Counted from the first letter of the stretch, positions 21,766 to 34,016 are shown. The stretch: DNA of 64,000 nucleotides from Cryphonectria parasitica EP155 (GCF_011745365.1 NW_024468917.1:1860001-1924000); one strand, 5' to 3'. Numbers and translations are program-made. The notes: generated from the sequence alone by a model not told the origin.

Positions 21766-24700
21766 ATGGCTGGTATCGAACAGCTCGAGATCCCTAGCAA
21801 GGTACGTTTACTCTAGGTTCCTGGACCTGAAGAGCTATGGAAGTATGGAAAGGGGTGAGAAGGCTGATTTCTGGGGACAGTCGTATATCGTCCGTTGGGT
21901 CAGTGTTGAGGAAGGTCACACGATTTCCTGGAGCTTGCAGCCGCACAAGAAGTCGATGTAAGTCACCCCTTATTGCTCCCCCTCCTCTTCTACTCCCTGT
22001 CCTCCAATCTGCGTAACTGATGGACTGTTGACACCACTCTGTGTACATAGAAACTTCGGTATCGTTAGACATCCTGGCAGCGGCAGCACCAACATCACTG
22101 TCAACCAGCTCGAAGTAGCCGAGGGACTCGATGGCATCTCCGAGAGCAGCAAGAAGGCCGTGTTCGCTAAAAAGGACTCGGGCAACGCCCAGGAGCAGCT
22201 CACCAAGAAGGGTTTCATCGTGATAAATTGGCATGGGAAGTGCGAGGCGGACAAGGTGTCCACGGGCACCTACGACATCGACTCGGGCAACGGCGGCATG
22301 TACGGCCTCATCTTCGACAATACATTCTCGAAGCAGACCTCAAAGTCCGCCACCTTCGTCCTCCTGACCTACCCGACCGGTGCGCCTCCGCAGACTGCGC
22401 GTAACTTGCCCAACTTGCAGGCCGGCACCAGCGCGAGTACGAGCAGGACGAGTCTGCCCACCAAGGGGGCAAGCCCCAGCATGAGACCGAGCGCCTGGGA
22501 GTCGGTGGACTCCCTACAGAGCCAGAAGACGAGAGGGAGGGCGGCCTCGAATACGCGGAGCGAGGCCTCGGGCCATACGAGCTCAGGAAACTACCACACA
22601 GGGCTGCTGCTGAAGAGGAGGCGCAAGAAGGGACAGGGCTACGCGAGGAGATTCTTCTCCCTCGACTTCGCGACCTGCACGCTCTCTTACTACCACGACC
22701 GGAACTCGTCGGCGCTCAGGGGGGCTGTCCCGCTCAGCCTGGCAGCGATCGCCGCGGACGAGACGAGACGCGAGATCAGCATCGACTCAGGCGCAGAAAT
22801 CTGGCACCTCAAGGCCTCTAACGACAAGGACTTTTCGGACTGGGCAAAGGCCCTGGAAAAGGCGAGCCGGATCGCACGAGGGCTGGAGCCCACGTTCCTT
22901 GAGCCTAAGCCGATCAAACGCCAGGTTACAAGGCGCTCTTTACAGGCCCCGCCGGACACTCGACAGGAGGAGGACCGAGAGTGGCAGCAGGTAGAGGCCC
23001 TCGTGAGCAGGGTTGTGGGAACCCGAGACGCCCTCCGACGGCTGGTTAAAGATATGGCCGCACAGAAGCACTCACACCCTCATCGGCCGCTCTCTTCGCA
23101 CCTGTCTCCAGGCACCCCTCCGATTGGAGAGGATGGGGACTATTTCAATGCGCCATCCGAGAGGAAGCCATTCTGGAAACGCAAATCCAGCGCTACCATT
23201 ACACCTTCAACACTTGGACCCTCTGTCTCGTCGGCCCTGGCAGTTCCAAGTCCCTCCAGTGTCACCACAACAATCATTGCAAACGGTCCTGAGGAAAAGA
23301 GAAAGTCGAAGGGCTTCCACTCGGAGGAGGAGCGCACGATGCACGATCACTGCAATGCACTTCTTGGCGACCTAGACTCGGTGGTGGCTGAATTCTCAAA
23401 TTTACTATCTAACAGCAAGCTAAGGCGGATGCCACCATCTGATTCCGCTGACCCCCGCAACAGCATAGAGTCAACATCAACAGAAGAGTTCTTCGATGCC
23501 GAGGAGGCTGGTGACCGCTCACAGCTGCTGGTTATTGACCGCCATAGCGAGGATGAGTCGCCTGTCTCCGAGGTTGATGAGGCAGAGGTGCACGATGACT
23601 CGTCTGTGTCCAGCGTCGACGGCCCAGATGATACCATGCCAGGGAAAGACGAGGACCACAGCAATCGGTTCCCCAGCAAGCCGAAATCACTTACCCCCTT
23701 ACCGATCAATGAGGAGGTCAAGCGGCGCAAGACAGTACCACAGCCCAAGATCATGCCGCCAAGCCTCATAGCATTTGTGCGCAAGAATGTTGGAAAGGAT
23801 TTGTCTACCATTAGCATGCCTGTGTCGGCCAACGAGCCGACTTCAATGCTGCAGCGCGTCGCCGAGCAGGTAGAGTACGCTAATCTGCTCGACTCGGCGG
23901 CGAAGCAAGGCAAAGCCAACTACCGCATGCTTTATGTCGCCGCCTTTGCAGTATCGCAATTCAGCGGTGGTCGTGTCAAGGAGCGGTCCATCCGAAAGCC
24001 CTTTAATCCACTGCTAGGCGAGACCTTCGAGCTCGTTCGCGGCGAGAAGGAAGTTCCTGGCGGCCTGCGTCTCATTGTCGAAAAGGTCACTCATAGGCCT
24101 GTCAGGCTGGCCATACAAGCCGACTCTGCAACCTGGTCTTTAGCACAGTCACCTGCACCTTCACAAAAGTTCTGGGGCAAGTCTGCCGAGATTACCACGG
24201 ATGGCCGGGTCCGCATCGTATTGAGACTCCCGGATGGCACTGAGGAGCGGTACAGCTGGACCATCGCAACCATGTTCCTGCGCAACGTGGTCATGGGCGA
24301 GAAGTATGTTGAGCCCGTGGGCGACATGACGATCCTGAATGAGGATACCGGTGCGAAAGCGGTGGTGGAGTTCCGGTCCAAGGGAATGTTTGGTGGGCGG
24401 AGCGAGGATGTGCAGATCGAGACGTACGGTGATGACGGCCAGAACACAGGCCTTGCGCTGTCGGGCACCTGGACCAACTCCCTTAAAATCATGGAGTCGG
24501 GCAAGGCTGGCGAGGAGATCTGGCGGGTGGGGTCCCTGGTGGACAATGCTGCCAGCACCTACGGCCTGACAATGTTCGCGGCAGGTCTAAACGAGGTGAC
24601 GGCCATCGAGAAGGACAAGCTGCCGCCGACAGACACACGTCTCAGGCCCGACCAGAGGCTCTGGGAGGACGGCAAGCTCGACGACGCCGAGAGCTGGAAG

Positions 24701-24901
24701 GTGAAGCTTGAGGAGGCCCAGCGGGCGAGACGGAAGCAGCTGGAGGAGCAAGGCGTTGAGCACAAGCCCAGGTGGTTCACCAAGGTCGAGACGGGCGCAG
24801 AGGGCGAGGAGGTGTGGAAGCTCAAGGGCGGCAAGGATGGATACTGGGAGGAGAGAACAAAGGGCCAGTGGACAAGCGTGGAGAACATCTTTGAGGCTTA
24901 A
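21766..24901 (+). CDS. Oxysterol-binding protein, Osh3 type (GOLD-PH-FFAT-ORD)
   Basis: Lipid-transfer protein expected to act at endoplasmic reticulum-plasma membrane contacts. Exons 21766-21801, 21881-21957 and 22051-24901 give 987 residues. The first 120 residues (IVRWVSVEEGHTISWSLQPHK, then FVLLTYPTG) match the GOLD-like domain found in Osh3. A PH domain follows at about 220-310 (LLLKRRRKKGQGYARRFFSL). Residues 517-523, EFFDAEE, are a canonical FFAT motif that binds the ER protein Scs2/VAP. The lipid-binding ORD covers about 600-985, with KPFNPLLGETFEL near its start. The usual EQVSHHPP signature reads EKVTHRPV (715-722), so the second of the two PI4P-contacting histidines is arginine. 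The gene lies in tandem with epsilon-COP, with about 540 bp between them. Confidence 0.93.
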
Positions 24902-25441
24902 GCTTTGCATATCATGTTCATTTGATAGACAATTATCTCTGTTATACTAGCGAATATAAGAAAGACACCATCGTTTACTGCAATTGAAGCAAGTACATAT
25001 GAGCTAGTTTACCTGTAATGTTGGTTCTATGGAGTAAGTAAGTACTATGTACCGTGTCACTATTATTGTTTGAACGAAGCCAATCCCAGGGGTGAGTGTG
25101 GCCCGTGCACCCTCCATCTAGGCGGATAGTTCCAGCCTGCAGCGTTCCCCCCTGGCTGGTAAGAGTGCCTGGCTGGCCTCCACGTATTGCGCTTGCTTGC
25201 GCTTGTGACAGCTGCTGCCACCTTGCGACAAAGCTCCAAAACCCGCCAATTCTCCAATTCCTCTTTTTCGAGACACCGTTGCGCCGCCAGCGACGACGTC
25301 CTTCGTTTCCAAACACAACAAATTACATTCCTCCTTTTATCAGCTCTCCCGACAACCCTCCCTCAATCGACACAACCGCACCTCCTTCCCGACCTCGCTT
25401 CGCTCACAAACCAAACTCCTTGAACCACACTTTTGCCCAAG
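24902..25441. other. Intergenic region between OSBP and epsilon-COP
   Basis: This holds the OSBP 3' flank and the epsilon-COP promoter. The last 150 bp are CT-rich (TTCCTCCTTTT, CCTCCTTCC), consistent with a pyrimidine-rich 5' leader. No gene is visible. Confidence 0.55.
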
Positions 25442-26599
25442 ATGGACCCTTACTCTTCAGAAGGCGAGCTGATCAACATCCACGCCGCCTTCCACCAGTA
25501 CCAATACGAATCCGTCCTCAACGACTTCGACCCGTCGTCCTTCTCTCCCGAGAACCACCTCACCGCCCGCGTCCTCCAGCTGCGGGCCCGCATTGCTCTG
25601 GGCCAGGGCCAGGATGTCCTCGACGAGGTCAAGGGCGAGAAGCAGCCGGAGCTGGTCGCGGTGTCTGCGCTCGCGACGCTGAGCCTGGGCGACGAGGAGG
25701 AGGCCGTGGGCATCGTACAGAGCCTCCTGAATGCAGGCGGCGACGCCGCTGCGGAGAATGCTACGGTGCAGGTGCTAGGGGGCACAGTCCTTGCTGCGAC
25801 TGGCATGGGCGAGGAGGCGCTGACCCTTCTGGGACGGCATCAGGGAAATCGTGAGTTCCTCCTTCTCCCCCCCCCCCCCCCTTTTTTTTTTTTTCTCTAC
25901 CCTGAATTGGTACGAGAGCTTGTGAGAAAGGACGGAAGATTGCCTGAGGGTTATTGCGTTTTGGCTCGGGAACAAGAGTAGCTAATATGTGGACATGGCC
26001 TCTGCTCGTTAATAGTCGACGCCGTCGCCCTGATCGTCCAGATCCACCTACAACAGAACCGCAACGACCTCGCGATCAAGGAGGTCACGGCTGCGCGGCG
26101 GTGGGCGCAGGACAGCATCCTAGTCAACCTAGCCGAGTCTTGGGTCGGCCTGCGGCTGGGCGGCGAGAAGTACCAGCAGGCATTCTACGTCTTTGAAGAG
26201 CTTGCACAGGCGCCGTCCACCTCGTCCGTGCAGACGCTCGTTGCGCAGGCCGTCGCAGAACTTCACCTCGGCCGGACCGAAGAGGCACAGTCGGCACTAG
26301 ACCAGGCATTGAAGAAGGAGCCGGACAATGCAGAGGCTATCGCCAACTCGCTGGTGTTACAGGTCCTCGTTGGGAAGAGCCCCAACGACTCGATTGAGTA
26401 AGTGCTGCTCTGGATTTCCAGCCTATAACCCAATCCCCATCTTCCAATACTTTGGAATTGCACGGACTGACTCTTGTCTTCACGATGTAGGTCTCTGAAG
26501 AAAGTAGCCCCGCAACATGCGTTCCTGACGGATTTGGAAGAGAAGAGCCAACTGTTCGACACCGCGGCATCGAAATTCAGCGCAAAGGTCTCGGCGTAA
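25442..26599 (+). CDS. Coatomer subunit epsilon (epsilon-COP)
   Basis: Subunit of the COPI vesicle coat that carries cargo from the Golgi back to the endoplasmic reticulum. Exons 25442-25850, 26016-26397 and 26491-26599 give 299 residues, matching the family length of about 300. The protein is a TPR-like helical solenoid: examples are SALATLSLGDEEEAVGIVQSLL, LAESWVGLRLGGEKYQQAF and AVAELHLGRTEEAQSALDQAL. The N-terminal DPYSSEGELINIHAAFHQY is typical. The ATG at 25442 follows a CT-rich leader. The first intron (165 nt) contains adjacent runs of 15 C and 13 T residues, which may cause assembly or sequencing error and would not affect the protein. Confidence 0.95.
25867..25894 (+). repeat. Poly-C followed by poly-T inside an epsilon-COP intron
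   Basis: Fifteen C residues (25867-25881) are followed directly by thirteen T residues (25882-25894), just after the donor of intron 1 of the epsilon-COP gene. Confidence 0.9.
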
Positions 26600-28856
26600 A
26601 CGGTGCAAGTATGGCTTGATAATCAGGTTGGGAACCTATAAAGAGCAAAGACAAACAATAATAGATTTCACGAGACATGATCCAATCTGCGCTCTCCTAC
26701 TTCGGATGCGTCTGCCGAGCTGTTTGAATGCAGCTGGATATACGCGCCACCTGAGTTCCTCCTGTCAAGATGTCGTTCTTCCGTTGTTCTGCCCTGATGC
26801 CCGACGGGCTAAGTGGCGTATTTCTATTTCTCTCCGCGGGTTCATCATGCAGGGAAATGGCGATTTATTTGCAGAGTCAACAAGCCTGCAGTTGTGCATC
26901 GATGTTTTAGAGCACTGTACTTGACTGTATGGCTGCTCGACGAAGAACATTCTGGAGGAAACTGAACGAGACGAACGAGTGTAGACGACCGGATGCACGT
27001 CTTCAAAGGTTTCAAATTCTAATCGTGACCGCTACTTCATCCCCAGCTTTCATGCCTGCTGTTGCAGTTCGACCATGGGAATGTGCAACTGACTTTCTTA
27101 TACCATTGACATCACCGTCATCTTGATAGTCGGTCAAAGGAGCAGTTGAGTGTCATGGAGAACCTTATCGTGACGATGCCATTCCTGGAGGCTAAAGTTC
27201 GATCAAACGTTGACACAGGGGGGCCTGGTTGATATCCCCTCTGTTCGATGCACAATGACGAGGTTCCCCTGGAGGGCTCTTCACTGAATTGCTATTAGAC
27301 GTGGCTGCCCACCCCCATTCACCGCCCGTTAGCGTGAGAATAATGTACTGTGTATGCTTGGAGCGGTAGCGTACTCGTGTCCCATGTGAAATCGAGAGGG
27401 GTTTTACTATGGTACACCTCGGCGAGAAGCCCATGAGAGAATCCACTTCTCGGAATTCCTTTTTTTACCACCTGCAGCACCGGCCGGTATTAGTCCCCAT
27501 GGGGTCAAGCGTGCGACCGACCCGAAATATCTGTCAGGACACCGTCTATGACATCACTGAAGCTGACGATGACATGGGACCGAAGCTGTGCGTTCTGACC
27601 GGGCGACGTCGTGTCAACTGGGGGAGAAGCGCCAGATGGACTTTTCTACAAATGATTTTGGCTGTCTGTTACCCCACTTGCCATCATTGTGCATGTACAG
27701 CTGGCTGGTCGAGAACTTTGAGTGAAATGGATATGCGGCATGTAGAATATCGACGATCGAGTTTCTCAGAGGTACCGTTGTCGGTGACAATCTGCTGATC
27801 CCAATCTTCACACACGCACAGAGAGTAGAGAAAGAGGGAGGTCGAACCGGAACAGAGCCTCCTACACCACACTGGCCACTGCAAAATCTGAGACGGTCTA
27901 GATGAGTTTGGTGTGCCACCGGCCTTCTAGAGGGTGGCGGATCTTCAGCGGATTGGCACATTAGGCCGAGTAGATTTTTAGATCTTTCTGGCCGTTTCGC
28001 CGGCCCAGATCGATTCCTGGGGCTGTCCTTGCCCAGCCAAACTTGACCCCGGGACCTTCAACGGCCCAGGTCTTTGCGGGCGTCTCGTCAGCCAGTCGTT
28101 GGCGCACACGCTCCTCCTCTCCCTCGTCAACCTTGTCTTGCCTCCCTCATAAATCATCGCTACGCGCTCCAAGCCTGCTGCAGAAGTGACGATCCTCCCC
28201 TCGTATGGTTTGGTCGTGATCAGCCTCTGCAGCAGTCCAGGCCCTCCTCCTCCCCCTACTCCCAAGGGGCCCCGGCGGCCAGCTATAGTACATACACTTG
28301 CAAGCAAAAAAATAAAATAAAATCCGCGCCATAGAGGGCATGATTAGCCTCATGCATAATAACGCCTTTGCAGTAGTGTGTGTCGTGGGATTGCTTTGCA
28401 AGTGCGGAAGACGAGGATACAAGCCACGATTGCCTAAGCTAGGCTCCTTATTATGGAGTCTTTGTTTTCCTTCCTTTTCCACAGTTTACTATAGACGGTC
28501 GTCATCTTGCTGGCCACTTCTTATCTCTCCTAACCTGTTTCCAGTTTGGCGTCGGTTTGGTGATTTTCCAACAACGCCGCCCGGCATGGCGGAGCCCCGG
28601 TGGATAGTCATAGCCATAACTCACGATGTTTTTCTCTCTTAGCCCTGATATATAATATAGTCTCTCTGTCTCTCCCTTTTCCCTGGTCCAGCTAGTTCAT
28701 CTCTGATTTTTCCTTCTTGACTCTCACCAAGTACAAGTTTGAAATTGTCTTTTGTGTCTATATTCACATAGAGCGTTACTCGGGTTCTTCGCCATTCATA
28801 AAACACCTATTTCTTGTTTTCCTGCTCGAGGTTTCACACCAATAACGTTCATCAAG
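26600..28856. other. Intergenic region between epsilon-COP and the Pyp1-like gene
   Basis: This 2.3 kb region contains the epsilon-COP 3' flank and a long upstream region for the next gene. Frames of up to 129 codons occur on both strands but overlap each other and match no family I know. The last 250 bp hold a TATA-like element and a pyrimidine-rich leader. Confidence 0.55.
28649..28659 (+). promoter_or_regulatory. TATA-box candidate of the Pyp1-like phosphatase gene
   Basis: TATATAATATA lies about 200 bp upstream of the ATG at 28857 and is followed by a CT-rich segment, the arrangement expected for a TATA box plus leader. Confidence 0.4.
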
Positions 28857-29986
28857 ATGCCTGCGGCTACTATTCCTGCTCCCATTGCCGTCAAGGAACC
28901 CGCCAACTTGGCTGGTGTCCTCAACAAGAAGAGAAAGATCATCTGCTTCTCTGGTACGTCACTGTGACAGATTCCTTCTTCACCACCATGGTTTCGCTTC
29001 CCCTCCTTTCAAAAGACCAACAGCTAACATGAAAACCCCACCTAACAGATTTTGATGGCACAATCTTCATGCAAGACACGGGACACGTCCTGTTCGACAG
29101 GTTCGGCTGCGGCTCCAAGCGGCGAGACATTCTAGACGAGCAGATCAAGACAGGCGAGCGCTCGTTCCGCGAGGTGTCAGAGGAGATGTGGGGGTCGCTG
29201 AACGTCCCCTTTGACGACGGCTTCGAGGTGATGGAGGAATCCCTCGACATCGACCCAGACTTCCGGTCGTTCCACAAGTTCTGCCTGGACAACGAGATCC
29301 CCTTCAACGTGATCTCTGCCGGCCTGAAGCCCGTCCTGCGCAAGGTGCTCGACACCTTCCTGGGCGAGGAGCAGTCCAAGCACATCGACATCGTCGCCAA
29401 CGACGCCGACATCAACCAGGACGGCTCCGAGTGGAAGGTGCTCTGGCGCCACGACACAGAGCTGGGCCACGACAAGGCCCTCTCGATCCAGGAGGCCCGC
29501 GCCGCCGCCGAGGCGGACCTGGCCGGCGACGACGGCACCATCCCCCTGATCGTCTTCATCGGCGACGGCGTGTCCGATCTCCCCGCCGCGCGCCAGGCCG
29601 ACGTCCTCTTCGCCCGCCGCGGCCTCCGCCTCGAGGAGTACTGCGTCGAGAACGACATCAGCTACATCCCCTTTGACACCTTTGCCGGCATCCAGACCGA
29701 GCTCGAGAGCATCATGGCCGAGGACGCCCAGAAGACGGGCGGCATGGGCGTGCCCGCGCGCTTCAACCCGCGCGCCAACCTCTGGCGCCGCGTCTCGAGC
29801 AAGAGCGCCGTGCCGCGGTACGTCGTCATGACGCCTGCCCGTGAGGACAAGATGTTCCTGTGGCCTGAGGCCTTCTCGGAGCTCAAGACGCCTGGCGTCG
29901 AGACCAAGACTTTGGAGCTGGGTAGCGTGACCGAGGATGCTGTTGCCGAGGCCACGGCGCCGGCGGTTGTTGTGCCTGCTGCATAG
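28857..29986 (+). CDS. HAD phosphatase, Pyp1/YNL010W type (polyol phosphate phosphatase)
   Basis: Predicted cytosolic phosphatase of the phosphoserine-phosphatase branch of the HAD superfamily; yeast Pyp1 (YNL010W), which it resembles, removes phosphate from polyol phosphates. Exons 28857-28953 and 29049-29986 give 344 residues. The nucleophile motif D33-F-D35-G-T is split by the intron after the first base of D33. Motif II serine is S122 in VISAG; motif III lysine is K175 in HDKA; motif IV is GDGVSD (204-209). The C-terminal 80 residues (RVSSKSAVPRYVVM onward) extend beyond the catalytic core. Exon 2 has strongly GC-biased third positions, unlike the flanking DNA, which suggests high expression. 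The substrate is inferred from the family. Confidence 0.88.
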
Positions 29987-31217
29987 ACGAGAAAGAATGT
30001 TTGGCGATTGTGCATTGGGATATTACAATTTTTTTTTTTTTCCTTCTCTTTTTTCAAGGAGTCACTGGGTAGACTGTCGTATCGACAAGTAAAACACATA
30101 CACAGCAGGTCAAGAGGGCACGGCGTTGGGGAGATGATTTAATGATAAATAAGGCTCACTTCTGGGATAAAATCCAGACATGAAATCCAACGAAATGACA
30201 ATACATTCTTAGTTGAAAATTACTTACAAGTCGTTCCCACACAATCCTTCCAAGTCAAATTGCAACACTGCTGTCTTCTTGCAGCCCCCTTACCACCTGC
30301 TCAATTCAAAGACTGCACACACAGTACTTGGCTTATACAGGTAAATCACATTATGCAGCAGACATTTCAAAGAACTGACGACGCCTGCCAAGATGGCCAA
30401 GGTTCATGGATGGCGTTGTAGTAGCCAAGTCACGGCGCATAAAATCCCATCGGCCAACGAGCAAAACGCAAAGGTGGCACTGGTCATGCATCAGCCATTC
30501 GCTGCATATTCACATGCACACACGCACACGCACACGCAGATGGTGAGATAGGTCCAGGCCCAGGTATGGATCCGGAATAAGGTTACGGGTTCTCATCCGA
30601 GAGGGGCGCAGTCCCGCACTCCGGGGTAGCAAGATTATCCACGACGTTGCCAAGCTGCCTGCAGACTGGATGCCTGCAGGTTCGGATAGGTGGGCGGACA
30701 CTCTTCCCGGTGAAGGGGGTGTGGAAGCACAGGGCAGGAGGCATACATTGATGGACAATAATTACGCGGCATGCAGTTGTTGCACAATGGGAGGTGCACG
30801 TCTCCTTCTCAACCAGTGTCTATGGTTTGACCAGCCACAAACCCCCTTCTTTTTACCTGCTTAATTAAGTGATGCTTCTCTCGATAAGCGAACGTCTCGT
30901 CCAGATTGTTTTCTTCCACGAACGAACTGGGGAAGGGTGAGGGGTTGTTTAATCCCAGGAATCCGGCCCAGCTTGTAGGAGTCTCGGTCAGCCGGAGCTG
31001 AAAATTGGAACCTGGGCGCGCAAGTCAAGATACCGACGTCAAAGGGGCTTGAGTTATGCAATCTTAATGGTTTATAGTCTGCCCCTGGTAAACTCACTCC
31101 GATGTGCTTTCTTTGTTCATGCCACCCCCCGTCTCCAGGAGTTTTTACTGAGCTTCTTGACGCCTCAAGAAATTCCATAAATATACCCAAACAAGACCTG
31201 TTTGCCAGACACATCTC
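29987..31217. other. Intergenic region between the Pyp1-like and rhodopsin-like genes
   Basis: Contains the 3' flank of the phosphatase gene with a 12-13 base poly-T, a short CA-type stretch near 30510-30537, and the upstream region of the next gene. No coding frame is supported. Confidence 0.55.
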
Positions 31218-32492
31218 ATGAACGGACAGCCATCAGCCGCGGGAGGGACTGGAAGGCCCCCGTCCGGCGTCAACGGAACGAACAGCACGACGAGCATAAA
31301 CGGCACCACGTGGTTCCCAGGCCCCGCCGTGCAGAGCAGTTTCGGCGCCTCTGGACTCGAGGTGATTGGGGTAGTCTGGCCCCTGGTCACGGTCGCAGCG
31401 TGTTTCCTCGCAGCGCGGGTCAGCATCAAGCGGCGGTCACGCAAGGGTCTGTGGTGGGACGACGTCCTCCTTATTGCCTCGTGGGTGATGCTGGTTCTCT
31501 TTGCAAGTGCGACGACGTACTGTGTACATATCGGCCTGGGCAGCCACAGCGGCGCCGCGGGTATCCAGCAAAGGCCCATGCAGTTGTGGACCATCATAGC
31601 CACCGTGTTCGCGGTTCTGGGCGCCGCGTGGAGCAAGACGTCCTTCGCACTTACCCTGCTCCGCATCACCAAGGCCAGCCAGGGCAGGACACTGTACTGG
31701 TCCATCTGGGCCATCGTGGCCACTATGAACGCAGTGCTATTCTTCAACGCCATCATCTGGTTCATCTACTGCAAGCCAGCTGCGGGGGCACGGGATGCAG
31801 ACCTGCACGCGCAGTGCTGGGAGCGGGGCGTCGTTGTCAGGTATACCGAGTTCGCGGCAGCGTACTCGGCAGCCATGGATTTTGTGCTGGCTGTGCCGTG
31901 GGTAATCTTCATGAAGCTGCGGATGAGGCTGAAGGAGAAGCTCGGTGTGGTCGTCTGTATGAGCCTTGGTGTATTGTAAGTGTCGTTGATATCGTCTTGC
32001 TGCTCCTCCCTGCGTTCTGCCGTTATCTCGTGCGTGGTTCTGTCATCACCCCTTGCGGCTTCCTTGCTGACGTCCCCCTTTTTCGCTTCTTCCAGTGCCG
32101 GCTGCACCTCAATCATGCGTTCCATCACGGTGCCGACATTGTCCTCGAGCGACTATACCTATGAGACAGGTCAGCTGTTCATCTGGACGGGCGCCGAATT
32201 AGCAACAACCATCGTGGCGGCATCCATTCCTGTGCTGCGGGCCTTATTCAGCGACCTCGTGAGGTCCAAGCATCACGCGAGGGAGCCGATGACGGAGCTG
32301 CACACGTTTCAGACGCTCAAGGATAGCGAGGGGATACGCGTGACGAGGGAAACGATCGTCACCAGGACGCCGTGTGATGCAGAGGAGCGCGGTCTGGCTG
32401 TGTCCAACGTGAGCCTGGTAGGGGTTGTAGAGGAGGGTCCGTTCTCGCCGGCGGTGATGACGGCTGGGCCGACATATCATTCCTTTCGTTGA
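31218..32492 (+). CDS. Fungal rhodopsin-domain (PTH11-like) membrane protein
   Basis: Seven-helix integral membrane protein of the fungal rhodopsin-like family to which the Pth11 receptors of plant-associated fungi belong. Exons 31218-31975 and 32096-32492 give 384 residues. The extracellular N-terminus is short, contains NGT/NST glycosylation sequons and has no CFEM cysteine domain. Hydrophobic segments include LEVIGVVWPLVTVAACFLAA, DDVLLIASWVMLVLFASATT and WAIVATMNAVLFFNAIIWFIY. The cytoplasmic KGLWWDDVLL motif after helix 1 is diagnostic. The C-terminal tail is about 75 residues, charged and without obvious domains. A receptor role is inferred only; most family members are uncharacterised. 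Confidence 0.85.
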
Positions 32493-33761
32493 CCAGAGTA
32501 ATGATGGTGAAATGACGCAAGCCTTCCAGTTATTTGAATGATTGTGCTATGTACCGGAATAATGAATCCAGAGCGTGATGAGGGAAAGTGCAAGTGAAGA
32601 GACGTCAGAAAACCCAAAATAGAAAGGAAGGTGCCAGGGATACGTCAGGGGTCTGCGCAGAGAATGACTCGAGGTTTCCCAAAATCACGGAACTCTCTGT
32701 AAACACTCACGGTAGGTACAGATTAACTTTTCGTCATCCGGTGGGTGACACGATCCGGTTATGGAGCTTCCGCCCAAGTGGAAACATGAGGCAAAGAGAA
32801 CATCTTATCTGGAGTAACTAGCTCGTCAGATTCTAAACCAAAAATTTGATAACAATGGGCAGAGGAGGAAAGAGGAAGAGAGATCTACATAGTACAAGGA
32901 GAGAATCACGTAAATTTTCTGGGGTCGTTGCGCAGCGGAGGATAATGTTCCCTGATCGGGACCAAGAGCGGCTGGCATGGTTCGATTTAAGCCCTGAGAA
33001 TCGAACCACCGCAGACGAAGCCAGCTAGGCAGGCCAATGAGCGGTGCTTAGCAACTCCTTTCCCCTTCAGGGCATTGGCTGGGGACCTTGTCAGACATTT
33101 CCAAGAATGGCATCAGGCCGAACAAAAGGAGTGGCTCCAGGGGGGGAAGGTCGAGAAATGGCCATGTGTGTGCCTCTGCCCCTCCTTCTTCTGCCTGGAT
33201 GTTTCTAGGACCCTGATGGGCAGAAAAGCAGAAGGAGAAACGAATCGTTGGGCCCAGATTGTGGAGATCCTCCTCTCCTCTCGTGATTTTTGATGGCATG
33301 TGGGTGGGCCTCTGCTTATTGGTGTCCCGTCCCTTGCACTGCCAGCCTGGTATGGATGAAAAGTAACAAGTCAATCCTCCTTTCCAGCACGCATACGAAT
33401 CCTTCCTTGGAAAAAGAGATCGAACCCCTATCCTTTTCTTATTTAAAAGAGTGGGAAAGTCCATACTCGTCTCCTCCTCTTGCTGCGTCTTCTCGTTGAA
33501 ACGTTTTCTCCCAAAAATAAAAACTGCCACCATCAATCGCCCTCGATACCACCAGACCACCACCGCGGCGCCACAGATCTACATACACAGTATTCGCCAC
33601 GAACCTTCACGCACCCACATCCAGTACAAGTACAGATTTGGTCACGCGAGAGACTTTAGAACCTCCATTTTACACTCGCACAACACTATACTTCTTTTTC
33701 TTCTCCCGAAATATAAACAGACAGACGACAAAAAGAAGAAACAGAGTTGGAAAGGGAAAAA
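32493..33761. other. Intergenic region upstream of the 84-aa gene
   Basis: This 1.3 kb stretch contains the rhodopsin-like gene's 3' flank. Near 33440 a TATTTAAA sequence is followed by a CT-rich segment, perhaps the promoter of the next small gene. Antisense frames up to 171 codons show no protein-like features. Confidence 0.5.
33440..33447 (+). promoter_or_regulatory. TATA-like element upstream of the 84-aa gene
   Basis: TATTTAAA lies about 320 bp before the ATG at 33762 and is followed by CTCCTCCTCTTG-type pyrimidine DNA. It would imply a leader of nearly 300 nt. Confidence 0.3.
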
Positions 33762-34016
33762 ATGTCTCCCTCTTGCGTCCTCTCGTCACACCTCGCCAGG
33801 CAGTTTGCTGCGTCCTGGAAGGAGATCCGCCACCCCCTTGAGCCGGGCCCGACGTCCCCGACCAGCAACAACGGCACATCCTACTTCCAGCGCGCCGGAT
33901 CCCCGACGGGTTCTGACGACGGCAAGCGCTCCATGGACAACGACCGCAGCAGTTCTTCGGGCCCCCCGATGTCAAGGAGTACATCGAACTCCAGCTGGAA
34001 ATGGGGAGGCCGATAA
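33762..34016 (+). CDS. Small serine-rich protein, 84 aa, unknown function
   Basis: An 84-codon frame with A at -3 (AAAAAATGTCT). The N-terminal third is helical (VLSSHLARQFAASWKEIRHPLEP). The rest is disordered and rich in serine, glycine and charged residues, with SPTGSDDGKRSMDNDRSSSS and a distinct C-terminus SRSTSNSSWKWGGR. It has no signal peptide, membrane helix or cysteine pattern of a secreted effector (one cysteine). The SPT/RSMD/SRSTS segments are plausible kinase sites. I think proteins with this end occur in other Sordariomycetes but cannot verify it. It may be missed by gene callers because of its size. Confidence 0.6.
   Translation: MSPSCVLSSHLARQFAASWKEIRHPLEPGPTSPTSNNGTSYFQRAGSPTGSDDGKRSMDNDRSSSSGPPMSRSTSNSSWKWGGR

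Noticed and set aside
28857..32492. Possible gene cluster formed by the phosphatase and the rhodopsin-like gene
   Set aside because: The two genes share a strand but are 1.2 kb apart with no shared pathway or biosynthetic enzymes.
33048..33563. 171-codon minus-strand frame
   Set aside because: No similarity or ordered features; it overlaps the probable promoter of the 84-aa gene.
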